Below the pieces are notes generated by a model that was not told where the DNA came from, searched no databases, and was given only the letters and a program-made list of their open reading frames with translations. Positions 44,363-52,225 of a DNA stretch of 64,000 bases are shown here, piece after piece. The stretch is taken from NCBI RefSeq assembly GCF_018728565.1, contig NZ_JACSOI010000001.1, positions 434,001 to 498,000 of the forward strand, written 5' to 3'. The position numbers and the translations under genes were made by a program. Source of the stretch: Zobellia russellii (GTDB lineage: Bacteria; Bacteroidota; Bacteroidia; Flavobacteriales; Flavobacteriaceae). The stretch's first letter is position 1, and each line of letters opens with the position of its first letter.

Positions 44363-46222
44363 TTAGTTCTTCTTTTGAACCAATATTACCCAGTCTTTGT
44401 CCTGGTCTTTGGGTGGGTTGCCCAGCGCCACTACACCTTTTGCATCAACCGAAGTTACGGAACCGTCCAATAGGTCTCCTCCGTTTCTAGGGTCGTACCA
44501 CTTCACTGAAAACGTATTACCCGAATCTCCCAAATTAAGAGAAGTCGTTTCCTTTCCGGGATGTATATAAACTACATAAACCTCATCGGCTTTAGAAAAG
44601 CAGAATGAATCTGGATCTGTGGTTAAACCATCTGATGGCCGCATTTCCCAAAAAGGAAGGTAGTTTTCAAAAAAGAGTTTGGCATGTAGGTTTTGGTTCC
44701 AAAAAAGGTCCCTGCTCCTATAATCCTGACAGGTAAGGTCAGAATGCGGACTGGCATAACCAAAATACCATTCAACACCGTAGCCTCCTGCAAGTAAAGT
44801 TCCCCATAGCGCGTTGCCACGTGCATCATTATGTTCCATGTCTTCTGCGTCCGGTAAAAGGGCTATTTTGGCCTTTCCGGGCTCATCAACTGCAATGGCC
44901 CATTTTTTACCCGCATCATCGGCGTTTTTCATCCATTTAAGAACCCGTGGGTGCACATCTTTAAAATCGGCCTCACTTAGTTGAAGAGATGCTCCCGTAA
45001 GCGAAGATTGGTCACCTACCAGTTCTGCATAACGGTAATCTTGGTCAGGAAACGTATGTAATACCCGGTGTGTATTGTAAGGGTCTAACTTTGCCACATA
45101 ATCCGTTACTTCCCTAACATTTTCTATGGGTTGGTTGTTCTCTTCACCTATATTCCAGTTCATGGCCAAATGATGCCCAAAACGGGCAATAAGTTCACGA
45201 TAGTACAATTTGCCCTCAACACCAAAGACACCGTTATCCATTAGATGGTCGGTTTCGGTTTCATGGGTCTTGAAGTGCAGGAACATTCCTTTTCGTTCCC
45301 CATAGTCAAAAATACGTTCCCATTGCTCCAACTTTGAAATATCCAAGCGGGTTTTATGGAACATGGTCTGCCATGCTTTTTTGTTTTTCTTGTCACTGGC
45401 ATATTTGGTGTACTCTTCTTCGGATACCTTTAAGCGATATGGAAAAACATTACGGTCATCACCATCAACGTTAAAAGTCAAAAATGAAAATACGTTAAGA
45501 CCCTCTGAAGCCAAATAGTTAATGGCGCCTAGTAGGTTTTTACCTTTTTCCCCTTGCCATAATAGATCCTTGGCATCTTCGTTAAAATCTTTCCTGTGGG
45601 GCTCCCATGTCTTTAGTAAGTCTAACGCGTTGGTAGTGGCGTCAAAATCACTGTATGCCAAAATATTCTCTGGGGCGTCTACACCCACTTTAATGAAATA
45701 TTTACCTGTTTCCTTAAATTTAAGATAGTGTTCACCTACATATTCCAACTTGCCTTTGGCCCTGTTGTCTATACCTGTTTTGTCAGATTCGGACACGGTA
45801 AAACTACCCGTAACACCATCCATATATTCTCCACTGGTGGCGCTGTTACTGGTATCTGCAACGGCAATATTGGTTCCTTTTTTAAAGGATGCCTTAAAAT
45901 TCCAGTTTCCTGTAGTATTGGGAGCAAAACGTACAATCCATTTGTTTCCTTTTTCCGCTCCTGTTTCTGCAGCATTACCATCGGCCGCATAAAATCCGGG
46001 AACTACAAAGGTTTGATTGTTGTTGGTAAACGTAACGTCTAGACGGTAATCCAAAAAGGGGTTTACTTCGTTCATTTCATCCGTAGATGGGCCGTTAAAG
46101 ACCAGTTCGATCTTATGCCATTTTTTTAGCTCGCCCTGAACGGTATACTCTGGTTCGGATTCGCATCCTGAAACCAAGGAAGTCAGAAAGAGCAAAGCGC
46201 TCAGGAAAAATGATGTTTTCAT
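44363..46222 (-). CDS. DUF5060-domain glycosidase-like lipoprotein
   Basis: The product has 619 residues from the ATG at 46222 (a second ATG at 46237 is also possible), with lipoprotein signal LVSGC (Cys at 20). A DUF5060 beta-sandwich opens the mature protein (ELKKWHKIELVFNGPSTDEMNEVNPFLDYRL). A TIM-barrel-like region (~160-500) contains MNWNIGEENNQP, a plausible acid/base glutamate, and AIAVDEPGKA, a plausible nucleophile. A C-terminal collagen-binding-like beta domain (~520-610, FSVKWYDPRNGGDL) closes it. It probably cleaves an extracellular polysaccharide or its side groups. The family is not assigned here; it is divergent from the sugar-acid operon. Confidence 0.85.
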   Translation of the reverse strand: MKTSFFLSALLFLTSLVSGCESEPEYTVQGELKKWHKIELVFNGPSTDEMNEVNPFLDYRLDVTFTNNNQTFVVPGFYAADGNAAETGAEKGNKWIVRFAPNTTGNWNFKASFKKGTNIAVADTSNSATSGEYMDGVTGSFTVSESDKTGIDNRAKGKLEYVGEHYLKFKETGKYFIKVGVDAPENILAYSDFDATTNALDLLKTWEPHRKDFNEDAKDLLWQGEKGKNLLGAINYLASEGLNVFSFLTFNVDGDDRNVFPYRLKVSEEEYTKYASDKKNKKAWQTMFHKTRLDISKLEQWERIFDYGERKGMFLHFKTHETETDHLMDNGVFGVEGKLYYRELIARFGHHLAMNWNIGEENNQPIENVREVTDYVAKLDPYNTHRVLHTFPDQDYRYAELVGDQSSLTGASLQLSEADFKDVHPRVLKWMKNADDAGKKWAIAVDEPGKAKIALLPDAEDMEHNDARGNALWGTLLAGGYGVEWYFGYASPHSDLTCQDYRSRDLFWNQNLHAKLFFENYLPFWEMRPSDGLTTDPDSFCFSKADEVYVVYIHPGKETTSLNLGDSGNTFSVKWYDPRNGGDLLDGSVTSVDAKGVVALGNPPKDQDKDWVILVQKKN

Positions 46223-46434
46223 GTAAAGTCTGTTCATGTTTTCAGTTTTGAGTATGAGTTAATAGGTTGATGAAGTTACTTTGATTTATTTTTTTAAAGT
46301 TGAATTCGCATATGAAATAATGATGGCAATAAAAAGCGGTTTGCTTTATGGATTAATAAGAAAAAACTAAGCAGGAACATTTTGTATCGATCCTGTTTAT
46401 TTCGGTTCGTTTTGAATATGCATAAATACAAAAT

Positions 46435-46444
46435 TTTGCACAAA
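46435..46444. promoter_or_regulatory. LacI-type operator, upstream copy
   Basis: TTTGCACAAA differs from the downstream TTTGCGCAAA by one base. It lies about 55 bases upstream of the proposed -7 element, and so could act as a secondary operator or serve the divergent gene. Confidence 0.4.
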
Positions 46445-46493
46445 TCACACATCCCAATCTATATTTTTCGGATAATTTATAGATTAATTTATA

Positions 46494-46501
46494 TATATTT
46501 G
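46494..46501 (+). promoter_or_regulatory. Probable -7 element of the sugar-acid operon
   Basis: TATATTTG fits TAnnTTTG. Transcription would begin near 46507, placing the paired operators at about +32 to +51 and leaving a leader of about 85 bases. No clear -33 element is seen. Confidence 0.45.
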
Positions 46502-46538
46502 CTCAAAATTCAACACAATTATCAATGCAAATGATATT

Positions 46539-46558
46539 TTGCGCAATATTTGCGCAAA
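46539..46558. promoter_or_regulatory. Tandem LacI-type operators in the operon leader
   Basis: Two palindromes, TTGCGCAA (46539-46546) and TTTGCGCAAA (46549-46558), have centres 11 bases apart, about one helical turn. A CG-centred even palindrome is the classic LacI/GalR half-site arrangement. The location downstream of the promoter suggests roadblock repression by the LacI protein encoded at 43305. Confidence 0.55.
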
Positions 46559-46591
46559 AGCATTTGAACTACAATTAGAAAAAGATTAGAA

Positions 46592-47671
46592 ATGGGAAAA
46601 ACGTACAAAATCGCCGTAGTTAATGGCGACGGAATAGGGGCCGAAATCGTTCCTGCCGGTGTTTCCGTGCTGGATGCGGTAGCCACTAAATATGGCTTTG
46701 AACTAGATAAAGAGGAATTTCCTTTTGGAGCAGGATATTTTAAGGAGCATGGCAAGTTCATGTCAGATGACGCTCTTGAAACCTTAAAAAAATTCGATGC
46801 CATATTTTTTGGAGCAGTGGGTCTGCCAGAGGTAGACGATACGTTGCCAGCTAGAGATTACACCTTTCGCGTAAGAACTTCTTTTGAACAATACGTAAAC
46901 TACAGACCTGTAAAATTGTTTCCAGGTATAGAAAGTCCGCTTCGCTATAAAACCGAAAAAGATATAGACTTTGTAGTTGTTCGCGAAAATAATGAAGGCG
47001 AGTTCGTACAGAGTGGAAAAATAATGCATGGGGATAAGCCCGGTGGTATGGCTATGGATATCAGTATTTTTACTAGATTCGGTATTGAGCGTATCGCACA
47101 TTATTCATTTAAATTGGCGCGTAAGAGAAGAAGCAAGGTTACCAATGTTACCAAATCAAATACATTGATCAATAGCTTGGCCTATTGGGATAGGGTAATT
47201 GCAGAGGTTGCAGAGGAGTATCCGGATGTAGAATATAACAAAATGTACATAGACAATGCTTCGGCAAGTTTTGTATTGCGCCCGGAGATTTTTGACGTTA
47301 TTTTGACTACAAACCTCTTTGGCGATATTTTATCCGATCTTGGTGGTGCCGTTATGGGAAGTTTAGGTCTTGGAGGTAGTGGAAATATTAACCCGGAGAA
47401 AGATTTTCCTTCTATGTTCGAGCCTATTCACGGTTCAGCACCGGATATTGCAGGGCAGAATATTGCTAATCCAATTGGTCAAATATGGTCGGCCGCTATT
47501 ATGCTGGATCATTTAGGAGAGACCGAGGCGGCAAAGGAAATTATGGCCGGTATAGAGGCTACGACCGCAAAAGGTAATTTAACCAAAGATCTTCGTGGTA
47601 CGGCTACTACGTCAGAAGTTGCAGAAAGCGTAGTTCAGTTTATAAACGCAACAAAATTATCAACTATATAA
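46592..47671 (+). CDS. Tartrate/isopropylmalate dehydrogenase family enzyme (beta-decarboxylating)
   Basis: The 359-residue protein shows the isocitrate/isopropylmalate dehydrogenase fold: V-N-G-D-G-I-G-A-E-I at the start, R-x-S-F-E-Q-Y-V-N-Y-R-P-V-K-L (~105-120) with substrate-binding Arg residues, VVRENNEGEF, the Lys-containing THV-like VTKSNTLIN, and the metal-binding Asp in TTNLFGDILSDLGG. EPIHGSAPDIAG, the NAD-loop signature, follows. The FEQYVNYRP segment is most like tartrate dehydrogenases. In this operon it may oxidise and decarboxylate a phosphorylated four-carbon acid. leuB is a less likely identity because no leucine genes are near. Confidence 0.85.
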   Translation: MGKTYKIAVVNGDGIGAEIVPAGVSVLDAVATKYGFELDKEEFPFGAGYFKEHGKFMSDDALETLKKFDAIFFGAVGLPEVDDTLPARDYTFRVRTSFEQYVNYRPVKLFPGIESPLRYKTEKDIDFVVVRENNEGEFVQSGKIMHGDKPGGMAMDISIFTRFGIERIAHYSFKLARKRRSKVTNVTKSNTLINSLAYWDRVIAEVAEEYPDVEYNKMYIDNASASFVLRPEIFDVILTTNLFGDILSDLGGAVMGSLGLGGSGNINPEKDFPSMFEPIHGSAPDIAGQNIANPIGQIWSAAIMLDHLGETEAAKEIMAGIEATTAKGNLTKDLRGTATTSEVAESVVQFINATKLSTI

Positions 47672-47677
47672 ATTAGA

Positions 47678-48316
47678 ATGATAGATAGGAAAATCATTGA
47701 CCTCACTTTACCCATTGTATCCGGTGTAAAGGGCGTTTCTATAGACCAGGCCAAAACATTGGACAAAGATGGTTGGAACGCAACAACTTTACATTTGTAT
47801 TCGCATAGCGGCACCCATATGGATGCTCCGGTACATTTTGAGGTCAATGATCAGACAATAGATCAATTACCGGTCGCTCGTTTTATTTCTGAAGCTTGGG
47901 TGATTAACCTTACGCATATCAAACCTAAAGAATCTATTACCGTAGCACATTTGGGCACTATTGCGGAAAAAGTAGAGGAAGGACAAAGTTTGCTCTTACA
48001 TACGGGTTGGAGCAAAAAGTTGGGCACGGAAGAGTACCGTGATGCCTTACCTAGAATCAGCACCGAGCTTGCCCATTGGTTGGGTGAAAAAAAGGTAAAT
48101 ATACTTGGGGTTGAACCTCCTTCCGTAGCAGATGTCAACAATATCAAGGAGGTTACGGAGGTGCATACCATCTTAATGAAAAACGATATTATTATAGTTG
48201 AAGGACTTACTAATTTAGAAGCACTTTCTCAACCAAAAGTGACCCTTGTGGCACTACCTTTAAAGGTTGAAAATGGCGATGGTGCTCCCGCGCGTATCAT
48301 TGCAATAGAAAATTGA
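47678..48316 (+). CDS. Cyclase-family (kynurenine formamidase-like) metal-dependent hydrolase
   Basis: The 212-residue protein carries the family motif H-x-G-T-H-x-D-x-P-x-H-F (YSHSGTHMDAPVHF, ~47-60), which provides the metal ligands, and a late Glu in IVEGLTNLE. Members open cyclic amides, formamides or lactone-like esters. In the sugar-acid operon a lactone or amide hydrolase step is plausible, but unproven. It starts 6 bases after the dehydrogenase stop, so it is translated from the same message. Confidence 0.88.
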   Translation: MIDRKIIDLTLPIVSGVKGVSIDQAKTLDKDGWNATTLHLYSHSGTHMDAPVHFEVNDQTIDQLPVARFISEAWVINLTHIKPKESITVAHLGTIAEKVEEGQSLLLHTGWSKKLGTEEYRDALPRISTELAHWLGEKKVNILGVEPPSVADVNNIKEVTEVHTILMKNDIIIVEGLTNLEALSQPKVTLVALPLKVENGDGAPARIIAIEN

Positions 48317-48321
48317 ACTTC

Positions 48322-49707
48322 ATGTCGCATCCAGCACTTTTAAAATCTATTGAAGAAGGGGTTACGCTTTTGGGCTATGAGAAGGATATACGGTCAGAGC
48401 TTGCTCAAAACCCCAAATCCATTGTGGTTTTAGATGATGACCCAACAGGCACCCAAACCGTGTGCGATGTTCCCGTTATTACTGAATGGACCGAAGAGAT
48501 TTTGGAAAACGAACTCTTGAAGAGTCCTATTTTCTTTATACTTACCAACTCCAGAAGTCTTCAAGTTGATAAAGCCGATGCCCTGGGAGAGCTCATAGGC
48601 TCACGGCTACAGAAATTGGCCAAGAAGCACCAAAAGAAACTTCTTATCATTAGCCGAAGCGATTCTACTTTAAGGGGGCATTACCCCAATGAAGTTGATG
48701 CCTTGGTAAAAGGAATGGGCTTAAACAAAATAAAGCATATTTTGGCACCTGCTTTTTTTGAGGGCGGACGCTATACGTATGAAGATGTTCATTATGTAAA
48801 GGAAGGAAATGAGTTTGTTCCTGCCGCAAAAACCCCTTTTGCAGCAGACAATACTTTTGGTTATTCAGCATCCAATTTAAAAGATTGGATTGTAGAAAAA
48901 TCGGAAGGAAGGGTCAACAAATCACAGATTGCAAGTGTGTCTGTTCGAACGCTTAGAAATGCCACTTCCGAAGAAATAAAATCGATAATAGAACAACCAA
49001 AAACGACCCATATCATAGCGAACGCAACGTGTTATGCCGATTTGCAGGTCTTGGCGCTGGCCATTTTAAAAAGTAAGGACGCATTGGTTTTCAGGACGGC
49101 GGCTTCTTTTGTTAACGCCATTTCGGGTATTGCCCTAAAACCATGTTTGACAAAAAATGAAATCTTAAAGAATACGTCCTCCAATGGGGCACTGGTCGTA
49201 ATTGGTTCCTATGTGCCAAAAACCACTGCACAGTTGGCGTATTTAAAGGAGAGAAGTAATGCTTTTTTCCTAGAATTGGATGTTACCCATATTTCCAATA
49301 TTGAAGTTTTTTGCAACGAGCTGGTTCAACTGGTCCAAAAAGCAAACGATTACCTCAAGACCGGAGAGGATGTGGTGGTATTTACAAGTAGAAAAGTGAT
49401 AAAAGGAGCTACAAAAAAGGAAAGCCTTGAAATTGTAAATCGGGTTTCCAATGCACTTATTTCCATTCTAAAAAAGGTAATGGTACGCCCAAAATATATT
49501 CTTGCCAAGGGCGGAATTACCTCTAGTGATGTAGCTACAAAAGGGCTTAATGTACGCCGAGCGAATGTCATGGGGCAAGTGCTAAAAGGGGTGCCTGTTT
49601 GGCAACTGGGTAAAGAGGCAAAATTTCCCGATATGCCTTACATCGTATTTCCAGGTAATGTTGGTGACGAGACAGCTTTACACGAATTGATTTCCTTATT
49701 GAAATAA
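48322..49707 (+). CDS. Four-carbon acid sugar kinase family protein (DUF1537)
   Basis: The product is 461 residues from the ATG at 48322, 5 bases past the previous stop. The N-terminal substrate domain opens with VVLDDDPTGTQTVCDVPV, the hallmark D-D-D-x-T-G motif. The C-terminal nucleotide-binding domain has YILAKGGITSSDVATKGL and the final VFPGNVGDETALHELI. Characterised members (OtnK, DtnK, LtnK types) phosphorylate threonate, erythronate or 3-oxo-tetronate at the 4-position. The position beside a decarboxylating dehydrogenase makes a four-carbon acid-sugar route the most economical reading. Confidence 0.92.
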   Translation: MSHPALLKSIEEGVTLLGYEKDIRSELAQNPKSIVVLDDDPTGTQTVCDVPVITEWTEEILENELLKSPIFFILTNSRSLQVDKADALGELIGSRLQKLAKKHQKKLLIISRSDSTLRGHYPNEVDALVKGMGLNKIKHILAPAFFEGGRYTYEDVHYVKEGNEFVPAAKTPFAADNTFGYSASNLKDWIVEKSEGRVNKSQIASVSVRTLRNATSEEIKSIIEQPKTTHIIANATCYADLQVLALAILKSKDALVFRTAASFVNAISGIALKPCLTKNEILKNTSSNGALVVIGSYVPKTTAQLAYLKERSNAFFLELDVTHISNIEVFCNELVQLVQKANDYLKTGEDVVVFTSRKVIKGATKKESLEIVNRVSNALISILKKVMVRPKYILAKGGITSSDVATKGLNVRRANVMGQVLKGVPVWQLGKEAKFPDMPYIVFPGNVGDETALHELISLLK

Positions 49708-49712
49708 AAAAT

Positions 49713-50981
49713 ATGAAGACACAAGGCTATTTTCCTAAAAGGTATTTTATGGTGGCAGGTACATTTCTGCTGGCCTTGCTTCTTTATGTAGATCGTGTCT
49801 GTATTTCTGTGGCCAAGGAGCCCATTTCTGCAATGTTGGACTTGAGTGATAAACAAATGGGTTGGGTCCTGGCGGCTTTTTCTCTAGGATATGCCCTTTT
49901 TCAAACTCCGGCCGGTATGCTGTCAGATTCTTTGGGACCGCGTAAAGTACTCTCCGCAATTGTAGCTATATGGTCCGTTTTTACGGCTTTAACGGGAGCA
50001 GCGTTTAACTTTATATCACTTCTCATTGTCCGCTTTCTTTTTGGGGCGGGAGAGGCCGGTGCCTTTCCAGGTATGTCCCGAGCTATTTATACGTGGATTC
50101 CTCTACAGGAAAGAGGTCTTGTAACCGGCATTAATTTTTCGGGTTCTCGGTTGGGCGCGGCATTTGCGCTTCCAGTAGTAGCTTGGATGATAGATGATTT
50201 TGGATGGAGGGTCTCCTTTGTTATTTTGGGTGTTATAGGGGTGCTTTGGGCCGTTGCTTGGTATGTGCTTTTTAGGGATATGCCGGAAGAACATCCCCAT
50301 GTTTCGGATAAAGAAAAGGAATTTATCCTATCAACAAGACAACAACAGGATACTAAAACAAAGGCCGAAAAAATTAACATGGGAGACCTGTTAAAATCCA
50401 AAAATATATGGTTGGCCATGGGGCAATACTTTTGCAGCAATTTCACCTTTTTCTTTGCCCTTACATGGCTGTTTCCGCACGTTAAGAGTGAGTACGGCCT
50501 AAATACTATGGAAGCTGGCATATACACAGCAATACCTTTGGTTTTTGGTGCTTTTGGAAATTGGACTTCCGGGGCCCTAAGTGATCGTATTTATAAAAAG
50601 GGGAACTGGGACATGTCTCGTATTGTTCCGGCATCAATTGGGTTCTTTCTAGCCGCTGTAGGACTTATTGGAAGTATTTATATGGATACTGTTGAAGGCG
50701 CAATCCTATTTTTAAGTCTGGCTATTTTTGGTGCCGATATGACATTGCCGTCTTCTTGGGCCTTTTGTGTAGATATTGGAAAAGAACATTCCGGAGCCGT
50801 ATCCGGTACAATGAACATGGCCGGAAATATTGGAGCATTTTTGACCGCATTGGCGTTTCCGTACCTGCAGTCCTGGACAGAATCTACCACGCCGTTCTTT
50901 GTAGTGGGCGCAGTATTGAATACTATTGCAATTGTAATGTGGTTCAATATGAAGCCTCAAAGGCATTTTAGTACATATTAA
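49713..50981 (+). CDS. MFS transporter of the anion:cation symporter type
   Basis: This 422-residue inner-membrane protein has 12 predicted helices. The loop between helices 2 and 3 reads A-G-M-L-S-D-S-L-G-P-R-K, the MFS signature, and G-E-A-G-A-F-P-G-M-S-R-A, on helix 4-5, is typical of the ACS subfamily that imports hexuronates, galactonate and other sugar acids. It starts 5 bases after the kinase gene, so its cargo is probably the acid degraded by this operon. Confidence 0.92.
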   Translation: MKTQGYFPKRYFMVAGTFLLALLLYVDRVCISVAKEPISAMLDLSDKQMGWVLAAFSLGYALFQTPAGMLSDSLGPRKVLSAIVAIWSVFTALTGAAFNFISLLIVRFLFGAGEAGAFPGMSRAIYTWIPLQERGLVTGINFSGSRLGAAFALPVVAWMIDDFGWRVSFVILGVIGVLWAVAWYVLFRDMPEEHPHVSDKEKEFILSTRQQQDTKTKAEKINMGDLLKSKNIWLAMGQYFCSNFTFFFALTWLFPHVKSEYGLNTMEAGIYTAIPLVFGAFGNWTSGALSDRIYKKGNWDMSRIVPASIGFFLAAVGLIGSIYMDTVEGAILFLSLAIFGADMTLPSSWAFCVDIGKEHSGAVSGTMNMAGNIGAFLTALAFPYLQSWTESTTPFFVVGAVLNTIAIVMWFNMKPQRHFSTY

Positions 50982-50990
50982 ATAGGGAGC

Positions 50991-52016
50991 ATGGCAAAAT
51001 TAAAGGGAGTTTGTATAGGTGCTGGCTATTTTAGCCAGTTTCATTTTGAAGCTTGGAAAAGAATTGATGCGGTTGATATTGTTGGTGTTTGCGATTCGGT
51101 GAAAGAACGAGCGGAGGATATAGTTGACACCTATGGTTTTAAGAAGGCCTATACTAGCGTTGAGGAAATGTTCCGGAATGAAAAGCCGGACTTTGTAGAT
51201 ATTATTACACCTCCCGAAAGTCATTTAGAGCTTTGTAAATTAGCGGCGGCACATAACATTCATATCATTTGTCAAAAACCTTTGGCACCTACTTTAGAAG
51301 AAGCCCAAGAGATTGAAGCGCTTATTGCAGGTTCGGAGGTTAGGATGATGGTACACGAAAATTTCCGGTTTCAGCCTTGGCACCGGGAACTCAAAAAGCT
51401 TTTGGACGCAGGAACAATTGGCTCCAAATTACACACCATAAATTTGCGAATGAGAATGGGAGACGGTTGGCAGACCGATGCCTATATGAATAGACAGCCC
51501 TATTTTAGGGAAATGGAGCGTTTGCTGATCTACGAAACAGGAATTCACTTTATAGACGTGTTCAGATACTTGGCAGGAGAAATCACACAGGTATACGCTA
51601 AACTCAGAACGCTTAACAACAACATTAAAGGAGAAGATTTTGCTTGGGTAAATTTTGATTTTGCGAACGGAGGCTTGGGCTTTTTGGATGCCAATAGGTA
51701 CAATGAAAACACTTCCGAAGATCCAAGGTTAACTTTTGGTGCCGTACTTATTGAAGGGGACAAAGGTAGTTTACGACTTTATGATGACGGTAAGATTACG
51801 GTTCAACTTTTAGGCGAGAAAGAACGTCCGCATCAGTATATTTTCAAGAAACAGAACTTTGCAGGCGATTGTGTCTTTGCTACCCAACAACACTTTATTG
51901 CAAACCTCCAATCTGGAGCGCCTTTTGAAACGGATGTTTCTAATTATATTCCTAATATTTCGGTTTTGGAGAAAATCTACGAATCCAGCCGAAAGGGTCT
52001 TCCGCTTCAGGTTTAA
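50991..52016 (+). CDS. Gfo/Idh/MocA family oxidoreductase
   Basis: The 341-residue protein has an N-terminal NAD(P)-binding Rossmann domain with G-A-G-Y-F-S-Q-F-H near residues 8-16 and the conserved Q-K-P-L (usually E-K-P) near residue 95. The C-terminal alpha/beta domain contains YETGIHFIDVFRYLAGE, with the catalytic-type His. Such enzymes oxidise a hydroxyl of a sugar or sugar acid. It lies 9 bases after the transporter gene and is last in the operon. Confidence 0.92.
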   Translation: MAKLKGVCIGAGYFSQFHFEAWKRIDAVDIVGVCDSVKERAEDIVDTYGFKKAYTSVEEMFRNEKPDFVDIITPPESHLELCKLAAAHNIHIICQKPLAPTLEEAQEIEALIAGSEVRMMVHENFRFQPWHRELKKLLDAGTIGSKLHTINLRMRMGDGWQTDAYMNRQPYFREMERLLIYETGIHFIDVFRYLAGEITQVYAKLRTLNNNIKGEDFAWVNFDFANGGLGFLDANRYNENTSEDPRLTFGAVLIEGDKGSLRLYDDGKITVQLLGEKERPHQYIFKKQNFAGDCVFATQQHFIANLQSGAPFETDVSNYIPNISVLEKIYESSRKGLPLQV

Positions 52017-52130
52017 ATTTATTTTTTTGGGTTAATTTTTGGTTGGGATTTACAACGGGTATACTGTTATTTACGCCGTAAGTTTATCACCTTTGTATCG
52101 ACTTATATGTTCCTCTTATGACTAACTTTT

Positions 52131-52181
52131 TACAAACCGCTAGACTACATTGGTTTGAGGTTTTATAGTCTGGCGTTTGTA
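52131..52181. repeat. Long imperfect inverted repeat downstream of the sugar-acid operon
   Basis: The arms TACAAACCGCTAGACTA (52131-52147) and TAGTCTGGCGTTTGTA (52166-52181) pair over 13-14 positions, with an 18-base loop. There is no T-run on either side, so this is not a canonical terminator. It lies 45 bases before the LLM oxidoreductase gene and could be an operator or an RNA hairpin. Confidence 0.5.
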
Positions 52182-52225
52182 GGTTTTAAGAGGGGTTTAT
52201 TTCACAATTTTGAACGTATATCGTA

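Larger units (their letters stand above)
46238..46591. other. Divergent control region between the DUF5060 gene and the sugar-acid operon
   Basis: These 354 bases hold no gene but are rich in regulatory signals: three TTTGC-G/A-CAAA-type palindromes (46435-46444, 46539-46546, 46549-46558) and a -7 element for the plus-strand operon at 46494-46501. A convincing -7 element for the minus-strand gene was not found. Confidence 0.6.

Noticed and set aside
46592-47671. leuB (3-isopropylmalate dehydrogenase of leucine synthesis)
   Set aside because: No leuA, leuC or leuD neighbours; the FEQYVNYRP segment and the sugar-acid operon context favour the tartrate-dehydrogenase branch.
52131-52181. Rho-independent terminator for the sugar-acid operon
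   Set aside because: No T-run follows the hairpin on either strand.
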